Of a stretch of 35,412 nucleotides of DNA, positions 1-7,568 are shown piece by piece. Location: NCBI GenBank assembly GCA_903910795.1, contig CAIWAX010000302.1, positions 1 to 35,412 of the forward strand, read 5' to 3'. Under the pieces are notes generated by a model, which was given only the letters and a program-made list of their open reading frames with translations, was not told the DNA's origin and made no database searches. The position numbers were made by a program, and so were the translations under genes. How positions within the stretch are numbered: position 1 is the stretch's first letter; every line of letters begins with the position of its first letter. The stretch is from an uncultured Anaerolineae bacterium (GTDB taxonomy: Bacteria > Chloroflexota > Anaerolineae > Anaerolineales > Villigracilaceae).

Positions 1-23
1 ACTAAATATATAATATATATAGT
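1..23. promoter_or_regulatory. AT-rich imperfect palindrome, possible Rrf2-family operator
   Basis: The first 23 bases begin with ACTA, end with TAGT and consist of A/T between, forming an imperfect inverted repeat. A similar site (ACTATATATAGT core) lies directly before the Rrf2 gene start. Its place beyond the 3' end of the Rrf2 gene suggests it may serve a gene to the left of the window. The binding role is inference; low-complexity AT sequence can look palindromic by chance. Confidence 0.35.
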
Positions 24-38
24 TATTGCCAAAAAAAA

Positions 39-467
39 CTATTTATTGAGGTCTGCCATCAAATCTGCAATTGTGGTTTGCGCCAAATGGGATTTCATCG
101 CCGCTTCCGCATCGGTAAGAATTGCAAAGACAGACTTCTGGGCGCGGGTTGGTTTTTCTCCTGTCACCCGCAACTTGTAATCCTGACGAAACATGGATTT
201 ACCTGTTTCGATGGCAGTGAAAACATCCAAAAGCGTGATGTCCTGAGGGGGCTTTGCCAGGCGCACCCCGCCGTGTGAACCCTCGCGGGTTTCAATGATC
301 CCTACGCTGGCAAGGTTTCCAAGAATCTTGACCGCCGTTGGGTTGGGAATATTCAATGCGGCGGACAGCTCCTTGGTCGGGACAAAGTCATAGAAGTTCT
401 GCCCGACTTTATCGCCGACAAAGAGAACTGCAAAGATTGCTTGTGAGAATGAAAGTGAATAGCTCAT
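39..467 (-). CDS. Rrf2 family transcriptional regulator
   Basis: A 142-residue protein with the layout of Rrf2-type winged-helix repressors. The N-terminal helices are followed by a recognition-helix region (residues about 32-55, LSAALNIPNPTAVKILGNLA), then the wing with the family-typical GSHGGVRLAKPP near residues 63-74 and a C-terminal dimerisation helix. There is no cysteine anywhere, so it cannot ligate a 2Fe-2S cluster as IscR and NsrR do; it should be a cluster-free member. The length matches the family (about 130-160). The start has a weak AGAGAT ribosome site about eight bases upstream. A 12-base perfect palindrome sits just upstream of the start, which is the usual place for autoregulation. 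The target genes and effector cannot be read from the sequence. Confidence 0.87.
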   Translation of the reverse strand: MSYSLSFSQAIFAVLFVGDKVGQNFYDFVPTKELSAALNIPNPTAVKILGNLASVGIIETREGSHGGVRLAKPPQDITLLDVFTAIETGKSMFRQDYKLRVTGEKPTRAQKSVFAILTDAEAAMKSHLAQTTIADLMADLNK

Positions 468-478
468 GTTTTGATCTC

Positions 479-502
479 TTACTATATATAGTATATATGT
501 AG
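479..502. promoter_or_regulatory. Palindromic site upstream of the Rrf2 gene
   Basis: ACTATATATAGT at 481-492 is a perfect 12-base palindrome, followed by ATATATGTAG, which extends it into a longer imperfect inverted repeat. It begins 14 bases upstream of the Rrf2 start codon. Rrf2 proteins commonly repress their own genes through AT-rich dyads at this position, so an autoregulatory operator is the simplest reading. This is inference, supported by the similar element at 1-23. Confidence 0.5.
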
Positions 503-507
503 ATTAT

Positions 508-1008
508 TTATTTGTCAAGGGCAATTATTGGGAATATAGGCGAGGATCGCGGTTTTGCCTGCCCATCCAGTTCCTTCGTCGATGGAATGGATTCCCCCAT
601 TCGGTGTTGAAAGGTAGCTCGAAAATCAAGATGATGATCGATACAGAGAAGATGCCAAGCAGCGGCGCCATGCTTCTGATTCAATCGAGGGTTTCTTCTG
701 AAAAAGCATTCGCCACTGAAAACGGGATGGCTCACGGCTGGATGAACAGGAAGCGATAATCCATGCCCGCCTTGCAGTGTGACGCGGGTTTCTTGCTGGC
801 GCGCAGCGGCCGGATTCCTGTGGGCATGGAGGAGTGGGGGGGATGATACGGGATTCAAGATGGCAGGGAGAGGCGCCGGCGCAGTCGATAAGAAACGAGC
901 GAACGCTGATCGCCCAGCACGGAGGTTGTTTGTGCGCCTGGGGAAAAATTCGGTGGCTCGCGGGAAAGCCCGGGGTTCAGGCGGCCATTCCCCTTTGCCT
1001 GAAACCAA
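508..1008. other. Gene-poor stretch with no recognised gene
   Basis: About 500 bases lie between the Rrf2 promoter and the tRNA-Asp terminator. Long open frames exist on both strands, but their translations are Arg/Pro-rich, have no recognisable domain and lack good ribosome sites, so I do not call them. One feature stands out: a 9-bp perfect inverted repeat, TCCATGCCC at 760-768 and GGGCATGGA at 822-830, enclosing a GC-rich 53-base loop. I do not see the hallmarks of RNase P RNA, tmRNA or SRP RNA. It may be decayed sequence or an unrecognised RNA. Confidence 0.5.
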
Positions 1009-1055
1009 AAGCCCCGGAATTAGATGATTTCTCATCCAATTCCGGGGCTTTCTTT
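1009..1055 (-). terminator. Intrinsic terminator after tRNA-Asp
   Basis: GCCCCGGAATT at 1011-1021 pairs with AATTCCGGGGC at 1038-1048, and the bases between add further pairing (GATGA with TCATC). On the minus strand the stem is followed by a T-rich run. It lies 16 bases past the CCA end of tRNA-Asp. The plus-strand side also has a T-rich tail, so it may work in both directions. Confidence 0.75.
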
Positions 1056-1071
1056 TGCTGCAAGTTCCTCT

Positions 1072-1147
1072 TGGCGATCCCGACGGGATTCGGACCCGCG
1101 ATCTCGGCCTTGACAGGGCCGCATGTTAGCCGCTACACCACGGGATC
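1072..1147 (-). tRNA. tRNA-Asp (anticodon GTC) with encoded CCA
   Basis: The minus strand folds into a complete cloverleaf. The acceptor stem pairs GATCCCG with CGGGATC, followed by discriminator G and an encoded CCA. The anticodon arm is CGGCC-CTGTCAA-GGCCG, with anticodon GTC at 1114-1112. The T arm is GCGGG-TCCGAAT-CCCGT. The GUC anticodon and G73 are known aspartate identity elements. A mild oddity is C instead of U at position 55 of the T loop. The gene stands alone, with a strong terminator 16 bases downstream. Confidence 0.95.
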
Positions 1148-1248
1148 ATACTTTGAGCGATCAGCAGGTTTTTACTCCGCTATTCGTTAAGCGAGCGGTA
1201 GTTTACCATGCCGCTGATGGGGCGTCAAGGGAATTTTATTAGCAGATT

Positions 1249-1740
1249 TTAAGAAGCTGGCAGGAAGCCAAATAAGTTCCATAATCTGCGCATGAAGCCA
1301 TGGAAAGGATCGGGTTTGATGTACTGGTTCGGGCAGGAGCCCGGGATAACCTGGATGCCGTGCGCGCGGCACATCTGTACCGCGCTGCTTGAGACGCTGC
1401 TCATTCCGCTGCCTGCGCCCGGTTTCGTACCCATCATACAATGCATCCAGATGTAACCAACGCCCAGATCAACGCATTGCTTGACGATTTCTTCGGTGAC
1501 ACCCGGGCTTGTAAAAATGAAGACCGCCCGTGGCTTGACGGGAATGGATTTCAGATCCGGATAGCAGGGATCGCCCTGATATGTGCTGATGTGTGGGTTG
1601 ACGGCGAAAACCTGGCAGCCAGTTTCTTTGAATTTGGCATAAGCCAGGTTGCAGCCGGTTTCGCGTTTATCAGAAACGCCAACCACTGCGATAACCTTTT
1701 GAGCGAGAAAATCCTGAACGAGAGCGTCAATTTTTGGCAT
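1249..1740 (-). CDS. CoA-binding domain protein (YccU-like)
   Basis: A 163-residue single-domain Rossmann protein of the CoA-binding (YccU/CoA_binding_2) type. The nucleotide-binding loop is near residues 17-28 (VIAVVGVSDKRE). The family-typical NPH segment follows at 48-50, then a conserved region around VIPGSCPNQY near the C-terminus. The length fits the stand-alone family, which is related to the CoA-binding domain of succinyl-CoA synthetase and the NAD-binding domain of Rex. The biochemical role of these proteins is poorly defined; CoA or acyl-CoA binding is expected from the fold. It lies downstream of a methylmalonyl-CoA-type mutase gene on the same strand, which fits acyl-CoA metabolism. 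A sharp palindrome lies between the two genes, so it may have its own regulated promoter. The ribosome site (AGAAGA) is weak. Confidence 0.85.
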   Translation of the reverse strand: MPKIDALVQDFLAQKVIAVVGVSDKRETGCNLAYAKFKETGCQVFAVNPHISTYQGDPCYPDLKSIPVKPRAVFIFTSPGVTEEIVKQCVDLGVGYIWMHCMMGTKPGAGSGMSSVSSSAVQMCRAHGIQVIPGSCPNQYIKPDPFHGFMRRLWNLFGFLPAS

Positions 1741-1763
1741 GGGGTCTTCTTTTTTGAGAATAA

Positions 1764-1789
1764 TATATTGTGATCTTATTCACAATATA
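1764..1789. promoter_or_regulatory. Rex- or CRP-like operator palindrome
   Basis: A 10-bp perfect inverted repeat, TATATTGTGA (1764-1773) and TCACAATATA (1780-1789), is separated by six bases. The core TTGTGA-N6-TCACAA matches the published Rex pattern (TTGTGAA-N4-TTCACAA) except at one symmetric base. It also matches the CRP pattern TGTGA-N6-TCACA exactly, so sequence alone cannot separate these two. It lies 24 bases upstream of the CoA-binding protein gene. Confidence 0.6.
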
Positions 1790-1812
1790 CGTAATTTAAT
1801 CCCAAAAGGTTG

Positions 1813-3465
1813 TTAAAATGCCACGGGCTTGTATTCGCCCCACACACCGCGCAGGGTGTTGCAAACCTCTCCCAGGGTCATATTTTGATCAACACATTCA
1901 ATGAAGAGCGGAATCAGGTTTTCGCTGCCGCGAGCGGCGCTTTCCAGGTGAGATTTCAGTTCGTTCATGCGGGTGCTGTCGCGCTTTGTGCGCAGAACGG
2001 CCAGGCGCTGGTGGGCGTTGGCTTCAATCGCCGGGTCAATTTTCTGCCGTTCGAGGCTGATTTTTTCATTTGTTTGGAACTGGTTGACGCCCACCACGAT
2101 TTGTTCATTTTTCTCAATTGCCATTTGGGCGGCGTAAGCAGCATCCTGGATTTCATTCTGCATGTAACCACGCTCAATAGCGATCAACGCGCCGCCCATC
2201 TCATCCACGCGCTTCAGGTAATCATTGGCACGAGCCTCGATTTGATCGGTGAGATATTCGATCAGATAGGAACCTCCCAGTGGGTCGATCACATCCGCGG
2301 CGCCTGATTCGTAAGCGATAATCTGCTGGGTACGCAAGGCCACTTGCACCGATTTTTCAGTTGGCAGCCAGAGTGCCTCATCCATCGAGTTGGTATGCAG
2401 CGATTGGGTTCCTCCCAGCACAGCCGAAAGCGCCTGCAAGGTTACGCGGGCCACGTTATTTTCGGGCTGCTGAGCTGTAAGCGTTGAACCGGCGGTCTGG
2501 GTATGGAAGCGAAGCTGCCAGGAGGCGGGTTTCTGGGCGCCAAAGCGTTCACGCATCAGCCGCGCCCACATGCGCCGTGCGGCGCGGAACTTGGCGACTT
2601 CCTCAAGAACGTTGTTGTGGGCATTAAAAAAGAAGGATAGCTGCGGAGCGAACTCATCCACCGGTAGACCGGCTTTGAGGGCGGCTTCCACATAGGCGAT
2701 GCCGTTGGCCAGCGTAAAGGCCACTTCCTGCACAGCCGTGGAGCCAGCCTCGCGGATGTGATAACCGGAGATCGAGATGGTGTTCCAACCCGGCACGTTC
2801 CGGGCGCAAAAATCGAAAATGTCTGTGATCAGGCGCATGGATGGCGCGGGCGGATAAATGTATGTGCCGCGCGCGATGTATTCTTTTAAAATATCATTCT
2901 GAATGGTGCCCTTTAGATTTTTCATCTCAACGCCCTGCCGGCGGGCTACGGCAATGTACATGGCCAGCAGCACTCCGGCAGGGGCGTTGATGGTCATGGA
3001 AGTGGAAACCTGACCGAGTGGGATCTGGTCAAAAAGGATGGCCATATCTTCTACCGAGGAGATCGAGACGCCAACTTTGCCAACTTCACCCAGCGCCATT
3101 GGATCGTCAGCATCGTAACCGATCTGGGTGGGCAGGTCGAACGCCACCGAAAGCCCGGTTTGCCCGGCTCCGAGCAAATAGCGGTAGCGGCGATTTGATT
3201 CTTCCGCGGTGGAAAAACCGGCGTACTGGCGCATGGTCCAGAACCGGCCCCGGTACATGGTGGGTTGAACACCGCGCGTGAAGGGGTATTCACCCGGAAA
3301 GCCCAGTTTTTCGATGTAAAGGGTCTCTTCCTGGGAGGGCGGCAGAACGGGAGGCAGCTCGATGCCTGAACTCGTTGAAAATATTTTTTTCCGCTCAGGG
3401 AATTTATCGGTTGATTTCTTGAGTGTGGTTGTTTTCCAGCGGGAGTATTGATCGTGTATGGTCAT
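1813..3465 (-). CDS. Methylmalonyl-CoA mutase large (substrate-binding) subunit, no B12 domain
   Basis: A 550-residue protein covering only the TIM-barrel substrate domain of the acyl-CoA mutase family. The N-terminal signature [10 protein letters not shown] is followed by [15 protein letters not shown], the NDILKEY...[11 protein letters not shown] region and the [19 protein letters not shown] segment. The tyrosine of RQYAG is the residue associated with methylmalonyl-CoA specificity; isobutyryl-CoA mutases usually carry phenylalanine there. The cobalamin-binding domain (DxHxxG) is missing, so it must pair with a separate small subunit, which is not in this window. The start at 3465 is chosen for its AAAGGAAA ribosome site; a start 63 bases further upstream is open but has no good site. 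A role in succinyl-CoA/propionyl-CoA conversion is likely. Ethylmalonyl- or hydroxyisobutyryl-CoA-type activity cannot be excluded. Confidence 0.88.
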   Translation of the reverse strand: MTIHDQYSRWKTTTLKKSTDKFPERKKIFSTSSGIELPPVLPPSQEETLYIEKLGFPGEYPFTRGVQPTMYRGRFWTMRQYAGFSTAEESNRRYRYLLGAGQTGLSVAFDLPTQIGYDADDPMALGEVGKVGVSISSVEDMAILFDQIPLGQVSTSMTINAPAGVLLAMYIAVARRQGVEMKNLKGTIQNDILKEYIARGTYIYPPAPSMRLITDIFDFCARNVPGWNTISISGYHIREAGSTAVQEVAFTLANGIAYVEAALKAGLPVDEFAPQLSFFFNAHNNVLEEVAKFRAARRMWARLMRERFGAQKPASWQLRFHTQTAGSTLTAQQPENNVARVTLQALSAVLGGTQSLHTNSMDEALWLPTEKSVQVALRTQQIIAYESGAADVIDPLGGSYLIEYLTDQIEARANDYLKRVDEMGGALIAIERGYMQNEIQDAAYAAQMAIEKNEQIVVGVNQFQTNEKISLERQKIDPAIEANAHQRLAVLRTKRDSTRMNELKSHLESAARGSENLIPLFIECVDQNMTLGEVCNTLRGVWGEYKPVAF

Positions 3466-3691
3466 TTTATTCGTTTCCTTTCGCGGAGGGAGGACAGTCA
3501 GTTGCGGTTGAGTCCGTCTCTCTGGCATTAGAACACTGGATCAGTTCACAGGATGCTTATTATGCGTGAATTTTATCAGTCTAACGGCAACTTTTTTTCT
3601 GAAATTCCGTAAATTAATAGACGAATGTCATTTGTTTCCTGCCTGACATGGTGCTACACTATTTAAGAATGAGATCAATTCGGAGGCAGTT

Positions 3692-4096
3692 ATGGGTCGC
3701 ACATTGATGTATATCGGAGCGGGGATTTTGTTCTTGTTAGGTATCGTCGTGGTGGGTTTTGGTGGAATAACCATGTACGGTTCGACAGCATTAACTGGTG
3801 ATCCTGCGTGGCTTTCGACTGGGATTGTTATAACCTGTGTCGGATTGTTTATGCTGGCAGGTGGGGCAGGTATGCTCTGGTTGGGCACACGCAAAGGCAG
3901 CGCCGGTGGAGCTGATGCGCAGCCGGTTGTGCTGAAAATTGACCTGCCGGGAGATACCAAGATCAGCCAGATGAAGTGCACTTCCTGCGGCGGGCCGATC
4001 ACCTCCAACGATATTAAAATGATGGCGGGCGCGCCGGTGGTTACCTGCCCGTACTGTCAGGCAACCTATCAACTAACCGAAGAACCCAAGTGGTAG
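3692..4096 (+). CDS. Two-helix membrane protein with C-terminal zinc ribbon
   Basis: A 134-residue protein with hydrophobic helices at about residues 5-27 and 42-65. A soluble tail follows, with CTSCGG near 97-102 and CPYC near 119-122, a CxxC/CxxC zinc-ribbon arrangement. The tail would face the cytoplasm if both ends are inside. The GGAGG ribosome site lies a few bases before the ATG. It is the first gene of a tight operon: the next gene starts 16 bases downstream and encodes the exported protein with the cysteine tail. I do not recognise a named family. Given its position it may be an accessory or chaperone for the membrane protein, but that is inference. Confidence 0.75.
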   Translation: MGRTLMYIGAGILFLLGIVVVGFGGITMYGSTALTGDPAWLSTGIVITCVGLFMLAGGAGMLWLGTRKGSAGGADAQPVVLKIDLPGDTKISQMKCTSCGGPITSNDIKMMAGAPVVTCPYCQATYQLTEEPKW

Positions 4097-4112
4097 TCCG
4101 GGGAGGCAGGTT

Positions 4113-5780
4113 ATGAAGTATCGAATTTTAGTATTGTTTCTGGCATTGGTATTCCTTTTTGGATTGACCAACGCGGCATCGGCGCAATCCAATTATTCTT
4201 TTCAACTGACCAATGAGGTAGTGCAAGTCTTTTTAAATAAAGATGGCACCATGGCGTTGGATTACCAGTTAACCTTTGTGAACGACCCCGGCGCGCATAT
4301 TCTTGATGCCGTTGACCTGGGGCTGCCAAATAATAATTATGACATGGGCAGCATTCGGGCGGATGTGGGCGGCAAAGCCGTTGATGTAACCAGTGATTAT
4401 CAGGGCAGCGGCAGCGGTGTGGCGCTGAACCTCGGCGGATATTCCATTTTCAATAAAGCCACCGTTCATGCCTATGTTGGCAGAATTTCCCGCATGTTTT
4501 ACCCGGATTCAAGCGATCAAAATTATGCCAGCAGCGAGTTCTCTCCAACCTATTTTGGCTCCCAATATGTGCACGGGAATACCAATCTGACAGTAGTTTT
4601 TCACCTGCCGCCGGGAGTGCAGCCGAATGAGCCCAAGTATCACCCCGCTCAGAATTGGCCGGGGGATAAAAATCCTGCAGGCGGGTTGGATTCTAATGGG
4701 CGGGTCACTTATACCTGGAACAGCCCCAATGCGAATGGAGCGACGCAATATACGTTTGGGGCTTCTTTCCCAAAACAATATATTCCTGCCTCTGCGATCG
4801 TAACCACTTCGATTTTCGATATTTTAGGTGGGATGATCAATTCTTTGATGGATTATCTGCCGTTTATTTGTTTCGCGGGTTTCTTCTTCGGGGTACCGAT
4901 CTTGAGCGCTTTCAGTAACCGCAAGCGCAAACTGGAATATATAACGCCGGGGATTTCCATCGAGGGGCACGGCATTAAGCGCGGCCTGACGGCCGTGGAA
5001 GCGGCCATTCTGATGGGCCAATCGCTGGATAAGGTGATGACGATGATCCTGTTTGGGGCTGTCAAAAAGGGCGCCCTGCAAGTTGTGACAAAGGATCCAT
5101 TAAAGGTTGAACTGCTCCAGCCGCAACCGGCAGATCTGCAAACCTACGAAACTGAATTTGTGCAGGCTATGGTTAAAGGGGATTCTGACCGTCGAAAAGA
5201 TTTGCAAACCATGTCGATTAACCTGGTAAAAAGCGTCAAGGAGAAAATGAAAGGTTTCAGCCGCAAAGAAACCCTGGATTATTACAAAGCTATCAACGAA
5301 AAAGCCTGGCAGCAAATTAACGCGGCTGGTACACCGGAAGTAAAAAGCGAGATGTTTGAACAGGCGCTGGAATGGACGATGCTGGACAAGGATTATGATG
5401 AACGCGCCCGGCGTACGTTTACCGGCCCGATTTTTATGCCCATGTGGTGGGGACGTTATGATCCGGTCTACCGCCAGCCTTCCATGCCGCAAACAACCTC
5501 GCTCGGGATGCCATCCACAACCTCCGCGCCATCGGGTTCAGGCGGACGGGTTTCTTTACCAGGTGCAGACCTGGCGGCTTCGATGGTGGGCGGCGTACAG
5601 AACTTTTCTGGCAAGGTGCTGGGCAATCTGAATGATTTCACAGGCAAAGTGACCAATGTCACCAATCCGGTGCCTGTTTCAACCAGTTCGGGCGGCAGCT
5701 ACCACGGTGGCGGCGGGGGCTGCGCCTGCGCCTGTGCTTGTGCGGGTTGTGCCTGTGCCTGTGCGGGCGGCGGGCGATAG
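4113..5780 (+). CDS. Exported membrane-anchored protein (DUF2207-like) with Cys-Ala repeat tail; putative radical SAM substrate
   Basis: A 555-residue protein. Residues 1-24 are a signal peptide ending in ASA. Residues 25-235 form a beta-rich extracytoplasmic domain resembling the DUF2207 type. One hydrophobic segment at about 247-267 is followed by NRKRK, which places the rest in the cytoplasm. Residues 285-440 are a charged helical region, and 450-530 a Ser/Gly/Thr-rich linker. The last residues hold five glycines, then seven cysteines alternating with alanine (537, 539, 541, 543, 546, 548, 550), and end AGGGR. This tail is unlike the body, which is poor in cysteine (one, in the membrane segment). 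The next genes encode a radical SAM/SPASM enzyme with a PqqD-like domain and a degenerate paralogue, so the tail is a natural candidate for modification. Metal or cluster binding without modification is the main alternative. The ribosome site is GGGGAGG. Confidence 0.8.
   Translation: MKYRILVLFLALVFLFGLTNAASAQSNYSFQLTNEVVQVFLNKDGTMALDYQLTFVNDPGAHILDAVDLGLPNNNYDMGSIRADVGGKAVDVTSDYQGSGSGVALNLGGYSIFNKATVHAYVGRISRMFYPDSSDQNYASSEFSPTYFGSQYVHGNTNLTVVFHLPPGVQPNEPKYHPAQNWPGDKNPAGGLDSNGRVTYTWNSPNANGATQYTFGASFPKQYIPASAIVTTSIFDILGGMINSLMDYLPFICFAGFFFGVPILSAFSNRKRKLEYITPGISIEGHGIKRGLTAVEAAILMGQSLDKVMTMILFGAVKKGALQVVTKDPLKVELLQPQPADLQTYETEFVQAMVKGDSDRRKDLQTMSINLVKSVKEKMKGFSRKETLDYYKAINEKAWQQINAAGTPEVKSEMFEQALEWTMLDKDYDERARRTFTGPIFMPMWWGRYDPVYRQPSMPQTTSLGMPSTTSAPSGSGGRVSLPGADLAASMVGGVQNFSGKVLGNLNDFTGKVTNVTNPVPVSTSSGGSYHGGGGGCACACACAGCACACAGGGR
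5721..5777 (+). other. Cys-Ala repeat tail, candidate modified region
   Basis: Codons 537-555 of the upstream protein read as four Cys-Ala pairs, a Gly, three Cys-Ala pairs, then GGGR. The cysteines use both TGC and TGT and the alanines use GCC, GCT and GCG, so the pattern is not a recent exact DNA expansion. The alternation appears to be kept at the protein level. The stop follows directly, so the tail is free and C-terminal like a precursor core peptide. Its modification is inferred from neighbouring genes only. Confidence 0.65.
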
Positions 5781-5804
5781 GTTATTTTTTGAATAAGGAG
5801 AGTT

Positions 5805-7172
5805 ATGCTTTCCACTCTTAATGGTGTGCAGCGTTGGTTGGTTTCCCGGAAAGGTGTTGCCTCACATAAAGCCGGCAGTGGAGCCGGGATGTTTCATTTT
5901 CGGATTGAGGATGATCAGGGTAAGAGCCGCGTACACCTACGAGTTGATCCGGATGGACATGGCACCTTGATGATCAACGCCAACCGGGTGGTGCATTTGA
6001 ATCCCACCGCCGCGTTGATGGCCCGCATGTTGCTCGAAAAAAAATCGGATGCCGATGTTGTTAAAGTCTTGCGCAGCCGCTATCATGTCAGCGCGGAGCA
6101 GGCGCGCGCTGATCTGCAAAGCATTCGCTTGCAGATCAATGAATTGATCCGCCCAGACGGCGCCTGCCCCATCCACGATCTGGAGCTGGAGACCACTGCG
6201 CCTTTCAGTACCCGGCCGTCAGCGCCTTACCGCATGGATCTGGCGCTAACTTATCGTTGTAACAATGCTTGCAGCCATTGTTACAACGCACGCGAGCGCA
6301 ATTTCCCGGAACTTTCCACAGCAGATTGGAAAAAGATACTGGATATTACCTGGTCGTTGGGAATCCCACATGTGGTTTTCACGGGCGGGGAACCGACCCT
6401 GCGAGAAGATTTACCTGAATTGATAGCGCATGCCGAGGGCAACGGCCAGATCACAGGGCTCAATACGAACGGGCGGAGGCTCAAAGATTCTGCCTATGTT
6501 CAGCGACTGACGGATGCAGGTCTGGATCATGTGCAAATCACGGTTGAGTCTCACGATGCGAAGATTCACGATGCCATGGTAAATGCCCGCGCTTTTGAGC
6601 AAACCATGGCCGGGGTCAAAAACGCCCTGACCAGCCCGCTGTTTGTCATGACCAACACAACCATGCTGCGAACGAATGTCGGCGAAATCCCCGCCACCCT
6701 CGATTATTTGGCTGATATTGGTGTGCCAACAATCGGGCTGAACGCCCTGATCCATTCCGGGCATGGCGCCAGTGTCGGCACTGGTTTGCCGGATAGCGAA
6801 CTGACCGGACTGCTGGCAACCGCGCGCCAGAAGACCGAAGCGCGCAGCCAGCGCCTGATCTGGTATACGCCCACACAGTACTGCGGTTTTGATCCACAGG
6901 CCCTGGATCTGGGGGTCAAAGGCTGCACCGCGGCTCTGTACAATATGTGTATTGAGCCGAATGGGGATGTGCTGCCTTGCCAGTCTTATTACAAGCCTGT
7001 GGGGAATATTTTGCGGGATGGATGGGATTCGATCTGGAATCACCCGCTTTCCACCCGCTTGCGGGAACGCCAGGGTTTGCCGGAGAAATGCGGCGGCTGT
7101 GAGCTGCTGGCCGAATGCGGGGGCGGCTGCCCGCTGCAATTTGAAAACCAGACTATTGACACCAATTTGTAG
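5805..7172 (+). CDS. Radical SAM/SPASM maturase with PqqD-like N-terminal domain
   Basis: A 455-residue enzyme. Residues about 42-118 form a PqqD-like winged helix (RiPP recognition element type; HLNPTAALMARML is typical). The radical SAM domain starts near 143, with the cluster motif C152-x3-C156-x2-C159 and the SAM-binding GGEPT at 194-198. The C-terminal SPASM region has C374, C382 and C392 (CIEPNGDVLPC) and C429-x2-C432-x5-C438-x3-C442. The last cysteine usual in SPASM domains is missing; the protein ends 13 residues later, and C360 or C382 could compensate. Two auxiliary 4Fe-4S clusters are expected. AAGGAG precedes the ATG, and the gene lies 24 bases after the Cys-tail protein, its likely substrate. 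The reaction (thioether formation, epimerisation or another) cannot be read from sequence. Confidence 0.9.
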   Translation: MLSTLNGVQRWLVSRKGVASHKAGSGAGMFHFRIEDDQGKSRVHLRVDPDGHGTLMINANRVVHLNPTAALMARMLLEKKSDADVVKVLRSRYHVSAEQARADLQSIRLQINELIRPDGACPIHDLELETTAPFSTRPSAPYRMDLALTYRCNNACSHCYNARERNFPELSTADWKKILDITWSLGIPHVVFTGGEPTLREDLPELIAHAEGNGQITGLNTNGRRLKDSAYVQRLTDAGLDHVQITVESHDAKIHDAMVNARAFEQTMAGVKNALTSPLFVMTNTTMLRTNVGEIPATLDYLADIGVPTIGLNALIHSGHGASVGTGLPDSELTGLLATARQKTEARSQRLIWYTPTQYCGFDPQALDLGVKGCTAALYNMCIEPNGDVLPCQSYYKPVGNILRDGWDSIWNHPLSTRLRERQGLPEKCGGCELLAECGGGCPLQFENQTIDTNL

Positions 7173-7199
7173 AAGAAAACCTGACTGGAGACGAATCTT

Positions 7200-7535
7200 A
7201 TGCATGAATGGATCAAAGAATTTCCGGCAGCAGTGACCGTTTGTGATCCAGATGGCATTATTCTTGAGATGAATGACAAAGCTGCTAAAACGTTTGAAAC
7301 GGACGGCGGCTATGGTTTGATCGGATTGAATATGCTGGATTGTCACCCCGAGCCTGCCCGCTCCAAAACAGAGCGCCTGCTGGCCGCCCGCCAAAAGAAT
7401 GTCTACACCATTGAAAAAAAAGGCGTCAAAAAAATGATTTACCAATCCCCCTGGTTTCAGGATGGAATATACGCCGGGTTTGTGGAGCTGTCACTCGAAA
7501 TTCCGTTTGAATTGGAGCATTTTATCAGGCGCTGA
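7200..7535 (+). CDS. Stand-alone PAS domain protein
   Basis: A 111-residue protein that is a single PAS domain. The opening FPAAVTVCDPDGIILEMND is a typical PAS first strand and loop. The segment LLDCHPEPARSK resembles the PAS domain found at the end of DUF438 proteins. The closing strands are FQDGIYAGFVELSLEIP. There is no kinase, cyclase or DNA-binding part. It sits 27 bases after the radical SAM gene and 33 bases before the degenerate paralogue, so it is part of the cassette. Cys15, Cys and His in the DCHPE motif could bind a metal or heme, but nothing proves this. It may sense redox state or oxygen and tune the maturase, or serve as a protein-protein module. Confidence 0.8.
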   Translation: MHEWIKEFPAAVTVCDPDGIILEMNDKAAKTFETDGGYGLIGLNMLDCHPEPARSKTERLLAARQKNVYTIEKKGVKKMIYQSPWFQDGIYAGFVELSLEIPFELEHFIRR

Positions 7536-7568
7536 CCCATTGTGGGCCGCATTCTGCGAGGAGGCGAT

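Noticed and set aside
508-1035. A 175-residue open frame on the minus strand
   Set aside because: It is Arg/Pro-rich, has no recognisable domain or ribosome site, and its beginning lies inside the tRNA terminator hairpin.
3466-3691. Promoter for the radical SAM cassette
   Set aside because: TTGTTT and TACACT with a 17-base spacer exist in this gap, but the match is too weak to call. No palindrome or riboswitch was seen here.
6411-7445. A long 344-residue open frame antisense to the radical SAM and PAS genes
   Set aside because: It is a shadow of the coding strand, with no domain. The sense genes have full motifs and ribosome sites.
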